Of a stretch of DNA of 64,000 nt, positions 55,477 to 64,000 are shown piece after piece; positions within the stretch are counted from its first letter, which is position 1, and each line of letters begins with the position of its first letter. Under the pieces are notes generated by a model. That model was not told the origin of the DNA. It was given only the letters and a program-made list of their open reading frames with translations, and did no database searches. This DNA is from Paraburkholderia oxyphila NBRC 105797. Its GTDB lineage: Bacteria > Pseudomonadota > Gammaproteobacteria > Burkholderiales > Burkholderiaceae. A program made the translations under genes and the position numbers. The stretch spans positions 1-64,000 of the forward strand of contig NZ_BAYD01000016.1 in NCBI RefSeq assembly GCF_000685075.1. The letters are read 5' to 3'.

Positions 55477-56961
55477 TCATACCCGGCGCAAGACATTGAG
55501 CGCCTGCAGGGCGCCCTGATGGCCAGAGCGTACGGCGCCATCCATGTAGCCGGCCCAGATATCCGCAGTCTCGGTACCCGACCAGATCAGGTTGCCGCAA
55601 GGCCGACGCAACGCCTCGCCATGCGCGCTCCAGAAGCCGGGGGGAATGGCAGAAATGCAGGTGATGGTCCAGGAATCGGCTCGACCCCAGTCGCGATCGT
55701 GGTACGACACGGGAGACAAGGCCTCGTCGCCCCAGGCTCGTGCATAGAGTTCCACCTGCATACGCCTGGCGGCATCCGTGTCGGATGGAACCAGCGCATT
55801 GGCCAGGAAAGCGTTGACGATCCCGATTTCCCCGCCAGGAGGAGAATTGTCGTAAGCCCAAAGGATTGGTCCGTTGTACTGGAAAATATGACCGTTTAGT
55901 CCTTTATCCCTCCAGAACGGGCGGCGATAGACCATGGCAGTTTTGCGTGCCGGAGAATACGCGGGCCAGGCACGCTGCAGGGCGGCACGTCTTTCGGGCA
56001 GCGGCGGATTGAATTGCACCTGATGACACAAGGCCGGATGGATGGCCATGATGACTGCCCGGGCTCGCACCTCGCCGCGATCGGTATGCAAGGTGACGAC
56101 CTCACGGTCCCAGTCGGAAATCTGGCGGATCGGACACGACAGGCGCACCTTGTCGCCCAGTTGCTGGGCCATCTTGATACTAAGGATTTGCGAGCCGCCG
56201 ATAAAACGGGTTTCCTGGGCGCTGTGCTTGATGCCATCTAGCTGCGAATAGTCGCAATTGGCTGAATTTATCATTGAGAGGAAATGCAGGAAGCCCATCT
56301 TCGCAGGCCCTACGCCGCCCGAAAGAATGATTCCCGCATCCCATCCCACTTGATCTTCCGGCTTGATATTCTGTCTGGCCAGCCAATCTCCGACCGATAG
56401 CGTGTCGAGTTCACTGGCCCTCGGAGACGCCCACGGTGCGCCTGAAGGCACGTCGCGTGAAAGCTTGCTGAGCTTCGCGCCGACTGCCTCGTCGGTACCG
56501 AAGGTGCCCTTCAGATCGACTTCCACCCGGCCATCACCGCCGAGAACGACTGTCTTTCCTTCGTAATAGCTCGGGAAGGTACCGACCTCCAGTTCGCGTG
56601 CGAGATCCGCGATCGCGGTTTGGCCGGGTCCAATCCATTGCCCACCGACCTCGGAGACGTATCCTCCGTCTACGTTGTAATTGAGCGTCCGTCCTCCCAC
56701 ACGGTCTCGCGCCTCCAGAACCAGAAAGGACTGGCACCCGGCCCTATGCAGGTCTCGCGCAGCAGTCAGACCAGCAAGTCCCGCACCGACGATAACGACG
56801 TCGAGGACGTCCTCTGGGTTGTCCGCGGTTTTCGCGCCAGCGGCATTTGCCTGCCGGGGGCCAAAGGCTAATCCGCCCACAGCAACCGAGGCGCCGGCAT
56901 ATTTGAGCAACTGCCTGCGCTGCATATTGGCCGAGGGGCCAATGGAAGATTTCTCTGCCAT
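55477..56961 (-). CDS. Tat-exported flavin amine oxidase (dehydrogenase)
   Basis: An FAD enzyme of 494 residues from the monoamine oxidase family. MQRRQLLKYAGASVAVGGLA is a Tat-type signal, so it acts in the periplasm. VVIVGAGLAGLTAARDLHRA and LEARDRVGGRTLNY bind FAD, and the C-terminal LIWSGTETADIWAGYMDGAV completes the FAD site. A c-type cytochrome gene follows. In nicotine degraders such as Pseudomonas putida, the related NicA2 hands electrons to a cytochrome c rather than to oxygen; the same is inferred here. The amine is unknown. ATG at 56961 is preferred; a GTG lies four codons earlier. Confidence 0.9.
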   Translation of the reverse strand: MAEKSSIGPSANMQRRQLLKYAGASVAVGGLAFGPRQANAAGAKTADNPEDVLDVVIVGAGLAGLTAARDLHRAGCQSFLVLEARDRVGGRTLNYNVDGGYVSEVGGQWIGPGQTAIADLARELEVGTFPSYYEGKTVVLGGDGRVEVDLKGTFGTDEAVGAKLSKLSRDVPSGAPWASPRASELDTLSVGDWLARQNIKPEDQVGWDAGIILSGGVGPAKMGFLHFLSMINSANCDYSQLDGIKHSAQETRFIGGSQILSIKMAQQLGDKVRLSCPIRQISDWDREVVTLHTDRGEVRARAVIMAIHPALCHQVQFNPPLPERRAALQRAWPAYSPARKTAMVYRRPFWRDKGLNGHIFQYNGPILWAYDNSPPGGEIGIVNAFLANALVPSDTDAARRMQVELYARAWGDEALSPVSYHDRDWGRADSWTITCISAIPPGFWSAHGEALRRPCGNLIWSGTETADIWAGYMDGAVRSGHQGALQALNVLRRV

Positions 56962-57055
56962 TATTTCTATCACCGCTATGAAGGTGGTAATCGGCTGGCC
57001 GTCCGTCGAGACGACAGGCGGTCGTCACGCACTCCTCAGCGAGCCGGATATCCGG

Positions 57056-58000
57056 TCAGATCGCCGTGGTCAGCTCTGGCACCAGCGTGAACAGATCGCC
57101 GACGAGACCGTAGTCCGCCACGCTGAAAATCGGTGCTTCCGGATCCTTGTTGATTGCGACGATCACCTTCGAATTCCTCATCCCGGCGAGGTGCTGGATC
57201 GCGCCTGAGATCCCGACAGCAATGTACAACTGCGGCGCGACAATCTTGCCAGTCTGCCCCACTTGGTAGTCGTTCGGTACGAAACCCGCGTCAACCGCCG
57301 CACGCGACGCACCGAGAGCCGCCTTCAGCTTGTCCGCCAGAGGCTCCAGCAGCTTCGTGTAGTTCTCGCCGCTGCCGAGACCGCGGCCGCCCGACACGAT
57401 GATCGATGCGCTCGTCAGTTCCGGGCGATCGAGCTTTGTCACTTCACGGCTCATGAACTGCGAAACGCCCGACTCGGCCGCCGCTTCGATCTTCTCGACC
57501 AACGCGCTACCGCCCTCCGCTGAAACCGGATCGAAACCCGTTGACCGCACCGTGATCACCTTGATCAGATCAGACGATTGCACAGTCGCGATCGCGTTTC
57601 CGGCGTAGATGGGGCGTTCGAATGTATCCGCGCTCTCGACGGCGGTGATGTCCGAGATCTGCGCGACATCGAGCTTCGCCGCAATGCGCGGCGCGACGTT
57701 CTTGCCATAGGCGGTCGCCGGCGCAAATATGTGCGAGTAGTTCATCGCGATGCTCAGTGCTGTCGCGGCGACGTTTTCCGCGAGACCGTCGGCAAGTTGC
57801 GGCGCATCGGCTACCAGCACTTTCGTGACGCCAGCGATCTTCGCCGCGGCGTCCGCCGCATCACTCACGTTATAGCCCGCAACCAGCACATGGATTTCCG
57901 CGTCCACTAACGCCGCGACAATGGCCGCGGCCGCGCCGGTATTAAGCGTCGCAGGCTTGATCGACGTATTATCGTGTTCCGCAATTACCAAAATTGTCAT
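57056..58000 (-). CDS. etfA: Electron transfer flavoprotein, alpha subunit
   Basis: A 314-residue subunit that binds FAD and passes electrons from acyl-CoA dehydrogenases to the quinone pool. The FAD domain carries [39 protein letters not shown] and [20 protein letters not shown]. It starts 14 bases after the etfB stop. Two acyl-CoA dehydrogenases in the block need it. Confidence 0.95.
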   Translation of the reverse strand: MTILVIAEHDNTSIKPATLNTGAAAAIVAALVDAEIHVLVAGYNVSDAADAAAKIAGVTKVLVADAPQLADGLAENVAATALSIAMNYSHIFAPATAYGKNVAPRIAAKLDVAQISDITAVESADTFERPIYAGNAIATVQSSDLIKVITVRSTGFDPVSAEGGSALVEKIEAAAESGVSQFMSREVTKLDRPELTSASIIVSGGRGLGSGENYTKLLEPLADKLKAALGASRAAVDAGFVPNDYQVGQTGKIVAPQLYIAVGISGAIQHLAGMRNSKVIVAINKDPEAPIFSVADYGLVGDLFTLVPELTTAI

Positions 58001-58014
58001 GATTTCCGCTCCCC

Positions 58015-58764
58015 TTAGAGCACTCGGGCTTCGGTCTTCAGCTTTTCGACCAGCGTCTTTACGTCCGGCACCTTCACGCCAGCCGCACGATCAGGCGGCT
58101 CGGCTACATTGAGCGTCGCAAGACGCGGCGACACGTCAACGCCCAGATCTTCCGCCCTGACCGTCTCAAGCGGCTTCTTCTTCGCCTTCATGATGTTCGG
58201 CAGCGTCGCATAACGCGGCTCGTTCAAGCGCAAGTCGGTCGTCACCACCGCCGGCAGCTCCAGCGACAGCGTTTCTGTCCCGCCATCTACTTCGCGCGAG
58301 ACAGTTGCCTTGCTACCGACGATCGCCAACTTCGCGGCAAATGTTGCCTGCGGCAGGTTTGCCAATGCGGCAAGCATTTGGCCGGTCTGATTCGAATCGT
58401 CGTCGATTGCCTGCTTGCCGAGGATCACAAGTTTCGGCCGCTCCTTGTCGACGAGCGCCTTCAGGATCTTCGCGACCGCGAGCGGCTCGATGCCATCTTT
58501 CGATTCGACGAGAATCGCGCGATCGGCGCCGATTGCCAATGCGACCCGCAACGTCTCCTGGGAGGCACTCGTTCCGCATGAGACTACGACCACTTCCGCG
58601 GCCACGCCTGCCTCCTTCAAGCGCACTGCCTCTTCGACTGCGATTTCGTCGAATGGATTGATGCTCATTTTGACGTTCGCCAGATCGACGCCCGATTTGT
58701 CCGCCTTCACGCGAACCTTCACATTCGCATCCACGACGCGCTTCACCGCTACCAGCACTTTCAT
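58015..58764 (-). CDS. etfB: Electron transfer flavoprotein, beta subunit
   Basis: A 249-residue partner of etfA that binds AMP. The start [20 protein letters not shown], the middle [20 protein letters not shown], and [20 protein letters not shown] are typical of the subunit. The ATG at 58764 follows ATCAGGAGTATTA. A longer open frame upstream belongs to no known domain and is not used. Confidence 0.95.
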   Translation of the reverse strand: MKVLVAVKRVVDANVKVRVKADKSGVDLANVKMSINPFDEIAVEEAVRLKEAGVAAEVVVVSCGTSASQETLRVALAIGADRAILVESKDGIEPLAVAKILKALVDKERPKLVILGKQAIDDDSNQTGQMLAALANLPQATFAAKLAIVGSKATVSREVDGGTETLSLELPAVVTTDLRLNEPRYATLPNIMKAKKKPLETVRAEDLGVDVSPRLATLNVAEPPDRAAGVKVPDVKTLVEKLKTEARVL

Positions 58765-58798
58765 TAATACTCCTGATCCAATACGTTGCCTCTGGCCA

Positions 58799-59185
58799 TT
58801 AGTTTGCCGCCGGGATGATTCCCTCAGCCCTCCAAACTTGCTCCAGGCGCAGGAAGCGTTCACGGTTGACCGCCCTCGTGTCGGCGTTGGGCGGATAGTC
58901 GACCCAGCGCGGAGGTAACAGCCCAGCTTCCCCGGCCTGCAGAAGTTCTGCCTGGACTTGTGCCCGGGTCTTACCCGAAGCCGGGCTGACGCTAGCAATT
59001 TGGCCCGATTCCGCGCCGACGGCCAGGGTCGCCGCCCCGGTGTCTGCCTGGTCGGCACTCGACACAGATACCGAATGTGGGATCGACCGATCCGGTCGAG
59101 GTGCCACGCCTCCACGAGCTTGAGCCGCGACGGCCACGGGACAGATCAAAAGCGCTACTACGATATGTTTTGATATGCTAATCAT
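58799..59185 (-). CDS. DUF4148 periplasmic protein
   Basis: A small exported protein (128 residues) with a signal peptide ending near AAQARG. The conserved part [20 protein letters not shown] with the following VDYPPNADT is the DUF4148 pattern common in Burkholderiales, usually multi-copy and of unknown role. Starts at 59185 or 59194; the better-spaced AGGAGG favours 59185. Its closeness to the etf genes is probably incidental. Confidence 0.78.
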   Translation of the reverse strand: MISISKHIVVALLICPVAVAAQARGGVAPRPDRSIPHSVSVSSADQADTGAATLAVGAESGQIASVSPASGKTRAQVQAELLQAGEAGLLPPRWVDYPPNADTRAVNRERFLRLEQVWRAEGIIPAAN

Positions 59186-59413
59186 TTTTACCATGACCTC
59201 CTGACTGGAAACCTCATACAGAGACACACACAATTTCAGGAACCGGCGTCCTCGCGTGCTGCGTACATCACAACGATCATCACGTGCTCGATTTCATCGC
59301 CTTAAGGCGGACTCTCGACCGATTTCGGCTCACGAATACGTGTTCAAAGACCGGGCGAGAATCTGAAGACATCCCTGCACCAACATCCTTCACTGAGCAC
59401 TCGCATGTGGCGC

Positions 59414-60703
59414 TTATTCCTGGGTCCACCCGTTCTTGTACAACCTCCCTGCCAACACACCCAGACGCGACGTGAGCACATAATTCTCGCCGTCTTCGAT
59501 CAGAGCAGAGCGCACATCGCGGAAGATCTTTTCGATCGGGAATTCGCGAGTGGTCCCGTTCGCGCCGAAGAGTTGGAACGCCTCGTGCGTAATCTTCATC
59601 GCTTCTTCGGTTACACTCACCTTGCCCATCGCGGTCACATAGGGGTGGCCCTGCGGCGACATGCGCGAGTACGTCAGAGTCCGACGCGCGATGCCGCGCG
59701 CCATCTCCAGACGGCGCAGCATCTCACCCAGCCGTAGATGCGTCATCTGGTGATCGATCAGCAGTGCACCGCCCTGCTTGCGTTCGTGACAATAGGCAAG
59801 CGCGAGTTCGAAAGCCGAACGCGCAGCACCGACAAACGCCTGAGCCATGTGCGTCCCCGCGTACGACCACGCCGAAGTCAGGTTACCCAGGTATTCGTCC
59901 TTCAGCGCGACCGCAAAGCGCTTCGGCACCTTCACGTTGTCGAAATAGAGTTCGCCCTGCGGCATCGCGCGCTGACCGATCTTGTCCAGCGGCTTGCCGC
60001 GTGAGATCCCCGGCAGATCCAGCGGAATGATCATTGCGATGCCGTTGGTAAACGCGCCCCGCTCCCCTGTACCGTAGAAGCCGTCGCCGTAATCTGCAGC
60101 CATGTACGCGAGACCGACCTGTGCCACCGGCCCGTTCGATACCCACGACGAATACTGCCCGTTTATCACGATTTCGTCGGCGCCAACCTTCGCGGTGATG
60201 TTGCCCGTCGGCTGCTTTCCGTTAGCGCTGAGCTCTTCGCGGTTCAGGATCGCAGCATCCGAACCGCGGTCGGGCTGCGTGTTCATCCAGCAGCCAACTT
60301 TTCCCGTACACATATCGATCAGTTCCTGACTGCCGACCGACTGCGCGACCATCAGCGGCATCATCGACGCGCCGATCGAAATGGCGAAACCGGCATCGCC
60401 CCAACCCAGCTCCTCGCCGATGATCGACTCGATCCGGCTCGCGGTTTCCGGAGGAAACTGGGCGATCAGCTGCGGATCGAGTCCCAGCTTCGCGCTCTCG
60501 GCCAGGGCCGTCCAATATGGTGACCCGGCGGCAACGACTTCCTCCGGTTTCATGCGATCGAGCTCTCGGCCGATCGGCCGCAACACGTCGCGCGCGAAGC
60601 GGTGAACGGTGCTCTGGATCGCACTTTCCTCTTCGGTCAACGGCGTCTCGAAACCACTCAATCCGACCAACGGCAACTCGACAGACTTGCGCAGACGAAT
60701 CAT
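59414..60703 (-). CDS. Acyl-CoA dehydrogenase
   Basis: FAD enzyme of 429 residues. CWMNTQPDRGSDAAIL and INGQYSSWVSNGPVAQVGLA correspond to the flavin and substrate region. QMTHLRLGEMLRRLEMARGI, the QLFGANGTTREFPIEKIFRD segment and the C-terminal ENYVLTSRLGVLAGR follow. The expected ECxxxxxGSD pattern is altered to QPDRGSD, so it may act on an unusual substrate. ATG at 60703 follows GAGGAGGAGCATCGAA. Electrons go to ETF encoded just downstream. Confidence 0.85.
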   Translation of the reverse strand: MIRLRKSVELPLVGLSGFETPLTEEESAIQSTVHRFARDVLRPIGRELDRMKPEEVVAAGSPYWTALAESAKLGLDPQLIAQFPPETASRIESIIGEELGWGDAGFAISIGASMMPLMVAQSVGSQELIDMCTGKVGCWMNTQPDRGSDAAILNREELSANGKQPTGNITAKVGADEIVINGQYSSWVSNGPVAQVGLAYMAADYGDGFYGTGERGAFTNGIAMIIPLDLPGISRGKPLDKIGQRAMPQGELYFDNVKVPKRFAVALKDEYLGNLTSAWSYAGTHMAQAFVGAARSAFELALAYCHERKQGGALLIDHQMTHLRLGEMLRRLEMARGIARRTLTYSRMSPQGHPYVTAMGKVSVTEEAMKITHEAFQLFGANGTTREFPIEKIFRDVRSALIEDGENYVLTSRLGVLAGRLYKNGWTQE

Positions 60704-60939
60704 TTCGATGCTCCTCCTCTCATGGACGCATACAGACCGGATTGCTGAGTGTCCGGCCGTTTCAGTTAAAGGCTTTGACAAGACGAGTCGAAGGGGCCGC
60801 CAACCCGCATCTCGCTCCATTTACCTCTTCGACGTTTCACTGACGAGGAGGCTCCGGTCGAACTTGCATCGCCACTCATCTCCGGTCCTTTGATCCTGCC
60901 CAGAGCCGACGTTCAGCCCAACCCCCGGCGGCGTTTATG

Positions 60940-61005
60940 CGACCTACAATATACGTATGCATGACCTAATCATAGCGTCGCATTGACCTACAATCAAGGA
61001 GCATG
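60940..61005 (+). repeat. Three tandem 22-bp repeats, copy B
   Basis: CGACCTACAAT at 60940, TGACCTAATCA at 60962 and TGACCTACAAT at 60984 are exactly 22 bp apart. The array, its period and the following AAACACCGAT match the one at 41538. It lies 240 bases upstream of the acyl-CoA dehydrogenase start and about 100 bases before a TetR-like remnant on the other strand. Confidence 0.72.
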
Positions 61006-61108
61006 AGGACAGGGAAAACACCGATCGCGCCAATATTTGATGCAATGAGAGGCAGATTACGGACCTCTACAGAAGGCGACAGAGCAAGGAATCCCTGACG
61101 ATCCTGTG

Positions 61109-61300
61109 ATGACAAAGCCGGAGGCCGGGCCGGTTGCGCGACGAAACCGCGAATCGCACCTTGCGCAAATTCTCCTTGCCGCCCGGCATCCGCTTCAGGA
61201 GGATGGCATGCTGGATTCGCGATACACCGTGTAGCGGCATCGCGCGGGAATCACATCAGGAAACCTTCCCGGCTTTCGAGCGAAAGAGGAATTAGATCTG
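61109..61300 (+). pseudogene. Remnant of a TetR-type N-terminal domain
   Basis: The frame from ATG 61109 reads ARRNRESHLAQILLAARHPL then QEDGMLDSRYTV, a TAG, and RHRAGITSGNLPGFRAKEEL. This follows a TetR helix-turn-helix (AAR...EDG...RAGITSGNL...KEEL) with an internal stop and two or three residues lost. The rest of the gene is absent; an intact TetR gene ends just beyond in the opposite direction. Confidence 0.5.
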
Positions 61301-61355
61301 CGCGTTGCGCGACGCAATGCGTGGCTCTGCAGGCATCGGTAGCAGTTCTGCGGCG

Positions 61356-62051
61356 CTATTCTTCCCTGACGCCGAACGCTCCCCCCTGCACGATGCAATT
61401 GACGGTCGAGATGTATCGCTCGTCGAACTCCCGCGTGTGAGCGTGCTTGCTGTGTCCCGCGCCGGGATGCATCGCCAATCCGTCAGCCATCGCAATGAGC
61501 AGCGCGGCGACATGCATGCTGTCCGCCGTACCGAATTTCGGGTTGACGGCACGGATCAGCTTTGCGAATTCATGCGTCAACGTGCAATACCACTCGTCAA
61601 TCAGTTCGGCACACTCAGGGTCGGTCGACGCAAACGAAAAGAAGTGCCGCAGCAATGCCGTATATTCGATATCTTTCGCATCACGGAGCGACCGCTTCAC
61701 GATCGCATCGAGCACTTCTTGCGGCGGCACGCCGCAGTCGAGCTTGCGCTTCACTTCGTCCAGATACGCGTCAATTTCGGGTTCCATCACCGCCCTCAAT
61801 ACTGCAAGTTTGGTCGGAAAGTAGTACTGGAGATTGCTGACGCTGATTCCGGCTCGAAGCGCGACCGCGCGCAACGAGAATTCCAGCGGGCCGCTTTCAA
61901 GCAGGACCTTTCTGGCAACCCGAACGATCACGTTGCGAGTACGTAAGCCTTGGGCTCTCAATCCGTCATGAGCCGCCCCAGCGGCGGCTTCGCTCGATAT
62001 GTGCCGTTTCCTGATGCCGCGCCGCCCGGCCAACACTTTCGTTGCTTCCAT
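61356..62051 (-). CDS. TetR-family regulator
   Basis: A 231-residue regulator with the N-terminal helix-turn-helix at about residues 40-80: VARKVLLESGPLEFSLRAVA then LRAGISVSNLQYYFPTKLAV. The C-terminal part (YTALLRHFFSFASTDPECAE) is an all-helical ligand domain. It lies between the acyl-CoA dehydrogenase and FAD oxidoreductase genes, all on the minus strand, so it probably regulates this catabolic block. No good ribosome site precedes the ATG. Confidence 0.85.
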   Translation of the reverse strand: MEATKVLAGRRGIRKRHISSEAAAGAAHDGLRAQGLRTRNVIVRVARKVLLESGPLEFSLRAVALRAGISVSNLQYYFPTKLAVLRAVMEPEIDAYLDEVKRKLDCGVPPQEVLDAIVKRSLRDAKDIEYTALLRHFFSFASTDPECAELIDEWYCTLTHEFAKLIRAVNPKFGTADSMHVAALLIAMADGLAMHPGAGHSKHAHTREFDERYISTVNCIVQGGAFGVREE

Positions 62052-62154
62052 CGTGATTTAGGTGCCCCGGAACTCGCCGAAACGAAATGATTAAATGAGC
62101 GATTCGCCAAACGATAGCGCGCCGGATCGTCAATGACAGCGGGAGGATCGCCCG

Positions 62155-63654
62155 TTATCCCTTTCTGTAGTGGGCCTCACGCACCTTGCTGTTCAAGCGA
62201 TCGTCCAGCATGTTTGTCACGCACAGCGCGCCATTGACAACACACCAACGCAAGGGTTCGGGCAGCGTCGATGGCGTGTCGTGACGAAGCGCCGCAAGCA
62301 GTTCATCTTCGGTACCGCGAATCCGTTTGGCGATCATGTTCCCCACCAGGGACTGCGTACCAACACCATGCCCGGTGCATCCTGCCGCGTAGTAGATATT
62401 CTGATGAGATCCGGTTGTGCCGACTACCGGCAGCGCATCGCCAGCCAAACTGATATAGCCGCTCCAGCATGCACGAAGGGCGATATTTCTCAAGGCTGGG
62501 AAACGGTCGTGCAAGGCCACCCTAAGCTCGCGATACTGGTCGTAGTCAGGCACATTAGGTGTCTTCGATCCGTACGGGTAGCTGATCCGCTTCGTCGTCA
62601 CCAATAGCGTGTTGTGTGCTGTCAGCCTATGGCTTTCCATCGTCCAGTGCGCAGTCACGATGCCTTCACGTCGTGGCCAACCCAAAGCCGCAAGTTGTGC
62701 GGCAGACAGTGGTTCAGTCTCGATCGCCGAAACCCGGATCGGAATCACCTTGCCCCCGAGTACGCCGAGTTCCGGCGTGTACGCGTTGGTCGCAAGCATC
62801 ATGATCGGTGCACTCACGCTGCCCCGCGGGGTCCTTGCTTTGATGACAGCGCCTTCGACATAGGACAGCAGCGGCGTATTCTCGTAGATCTTCACGCCTG
62901 CGCGAAGGGCCGCCCGGCGAAGTCCCATCACGTACTTGCCAGGATTGAGCGTACCGCCACGCGGCGTGTAGTTGCCGAAGAGAAATGCCGGCGGAATTCC
63001 GCGGGCGCGCATCGCAGCCTGGTCCAGGAACTGCGACTGGAGACCCAGCTCTGCACCGATTCGCATGCCTTCTCGTACCTTCTCCTCCTGAGACGCATCG
63101 ATGCCGGCGCGAATTAGCCCGGACTGGTTGTAGTCGCAGTCGATCCCATGCTCCTTGAGCTTTCTCTCAACGAAGCTAACCCCCTCCTCGTAGAAGCTGA
63201 CGATCTTTTTCCCCTTCTCCTGACCGATGTTCTTGAGGAAAAGGTCGTACTCGATCCCCAGGGCGCCGGCAAGATAACCTGCGTTGCGCCCGCTTGCCCC
63301 AAATCCGGCAAATTCGCGCTCGAGGACGACCACTTTCGCCCCGTGCGCGGCAAGCTCCAGAGCGGCTGACAGCCCTGCGAAACCGGCACCGACGATCACC
63401 ACATCCGCCTGAACATCACCCTCGAGCGCGGGCTGTGGGTCATCCGGTTTTTCCACCCATCCGCCAAGCGCCCGATACTTCCCCAGATCAGCGGTGACTT
63501 TCGCTTCGACCACCGATTCGGCATGCACGCTCCCTGCGGCTGCCATTGCCGGCGCGACGATCGTTGCGATGGCCGCGCCCTTGACGAAAGTGCGCCTGGT
63601 CACGCCGGAATGACCCGCGCCCCCGCCCTGATTTGCATCCAATTCCTTGACCAT
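62155..63654 (-). CDS. Tat-exported FAD-dependent oxidoreductase (DAO family)
   Basis: A 499-residue flavoenzyme. RRTFVKGAAIATIVAPAMAA after a short lead is a Tat signal. VVIVGAGFAGLSAALELAAH near residue 85 is the FAD-binding fold, LEREFAGFGASGRNAGYLAG is typical of the glycine oxidase/PuuB (gamma-glutamylputrescine oxidase) group, and YYAAGCTGHGVG is the C-terminal FAD motif. PuuB relatives oxidise primary or secondary amines. Periplasmic location is unusual for this group. It starts at 63654 after ATCGAGGTAGGT, just after a thiolase gene. Confidence 0.85.
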   Translation of the reverse strand: MVKELDANQGGGAGHSGVTRRTFVKGAAIATIVAPAMAAAGSVHAESVVEAKVTADLGKYRALGGWVEKPDDPQPALEGDVQADVVIVGAGFAGLSAALELAAHGAKVVVLEREFAGFGASGRNAGYLAGALGIEYDLFLKNIGQEKGKKIVSFYEEGVSFVERKLKEHGIDCDYNQSGLIRAGIDASQEEKVREGMRIGAELGLQSQFLDQAAMRARGIPPAFLFGNYTPRGGTLNPGKYVMGLRRAALRAGVKIYENTPLLSYVEGAVIKARTPRGSVSAPIMMLATNAYTPELGVLGGKVIPIRVSAIETEPLSAAQLAALGWPRREGIVTAHWTMESHRLTAHNTLLVTTKRISYPYGSKTPNVPDYDQYRELRVALHDRFPALRNIALRACWSGYISLAGDALPVVGTTGSHQNIYYAAGCTGHGVGTQSLVGNMIAKRIRGTEDELLAALRHDTPSTLPEPLRWCVVNGALCVTNMLDDRLNSKVREAHYRKG

Positions 63655-63665
63655 ACCTACCTCGA

Positions 63666-64000
63666 TCAATGCTTGCTCAAAATGTGGATGGCAAGCGCCG
63701 CTTCTTCAACGCCCTGCAATCCGCCACCGTTCTCCTGGATCGCGTGACGCGCGCCCGCCACCTGCCGTACGCCCGTTTCCCCGCGCAGTTGCGTCACCAG
63801 TTCGTACAACTGACCGATGCCCGTTGCGCCGAGCGGATGACCCTTGGATTCCAGGCCACCCGACGTATTGATCGGGATTCGCCCACCGAGCGTGAACTCG
63901 CCGCGCTCGGCCGCCGGGCCGCCTTGGCCGAACGGCACGAGTCGGAGGTTTTCTGCCTGGATGATCTCGCCCATCGCCGACGCATCGTGCACCTCGGCGA
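63666..64000 (-). CDS. Thiolase / SCP-x-like acyltransferase, C-terminal part (partial)
   Basis: The reading frame enters from beyond the window and ends at 63666. The visible 110 residues include AEVHDASAMGEIIQAENLRL, NTSGGLESKGHPLGATGIGQ with the catalytic His, and ENGGGLQGVEEAALAIHILS. This GGLxSKGHPLGATG wording is typical of SCP-x-type thiolases and lipid-transfer acyltransferases used in side-chain degradation. It is followed 12 bases later by the FAD oxidoreductase start. Confidence 0.85.
   Translation of the reverse strand, partial: AEVHDASAMGEIIQAENLRLVPFGQGGPAAERGEFTLGGRIPINTSGGLESKGHPLGATGIGQLYELVTQLRGETGVRQVAGARHAIQENGGGLQGVEEAALAIHILSKH

Noticed and set aside
58015..59115. Long reading of etfB with about 117 extra N-terminal residues
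   Set aside because: The added part has no domain and no ribosome site; ATG 58764 has both a site and the family start.

Overview
The window looks like a secondary replicon (chromosome 2, megaplasmid or genomic island) of a Burkholderia-group betaproteobacterium (Burkholderia, Paraburkholderia or Caballeronia). The signs are high GC content with strong third-position GC bias, an OmpC-type porin, a DUF4148 protein, paired AAHS-type transport genes, DUF1329/DUF1302/RND/YCF48 envelope genes, and many acyl-CoA enzymes. No rRNA, tRNA or CRISPR array was seen.

Layout. 1-13.6 kb is a decaying accessory zone: an IS6-family element, a 2-isopropylmalate synthase without its regulatory domain, a twice-broken ilvE, a GGDEF remnant, intact alanine dehydrogenase and AAHS transporter genes, a porin frameshifted at its signal peptide, a LysR/LysE divergent pair fused by deletion, and broken ChrB-like and endonuclease/exonuclease/phosphatase genes. 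13.7-28.5 kb is an intact, coherent block: a phosphatase - sphingosine-1-phosphate-lyase-like enzyme - MFS - aldehyde dehydrogenase operon, a convergent AraC regulator, a FGGY kinase, then DUF1329, DUF1302, an RND protein and a YCF48-like protein. The first operon and the kinase share a near-identical promoter with two direct repeats 21 bp apart. This is my candidate for an undescribed system: uptake and breakdown of a long-chain amino alcohol (sphingoid-base-like) by kinase, lyase and aldehyde dehydrogenase.

28.9-35.5 kb holds a broken IS5-family element, a TetR regulator with paired operators, an acyl-CoA ligase and a single-chain acyl-CoA carboxylase. 35.6-42.2 kb is an island remnant: a 5'-truncated UvrD-like helicase, three conserved hypothetical genes, a tyrosine recombinase, a 318-bp MITE-like element, and a gene-poor stretch with a triple 22-bp repeat. 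42.2-45.6 kb carries HiPIP and the three-subunit proton-translocating transhydrogenase.

45.6-64 kb, almost all on the minus strand, is a second catabolic block: MFS, thiolase, acyl-CoA dehydrogenase, MaoC hydratase, SDR dehydrogenase, EthD protein, imine-reductase-like enzyme, two membrane proteins, a dihaem cytochrome c, a Tat-exported flavin amine oxidase, ETF, another acyl-CoA dehydrogenase, TetR, a Tat-exported FAD oxidoreductase and a partial thiolase. Together they suggest oxidation of an amine followed by CoA-dependent beta-oxidation, with electrons passing to cytochrome c and to ETF.
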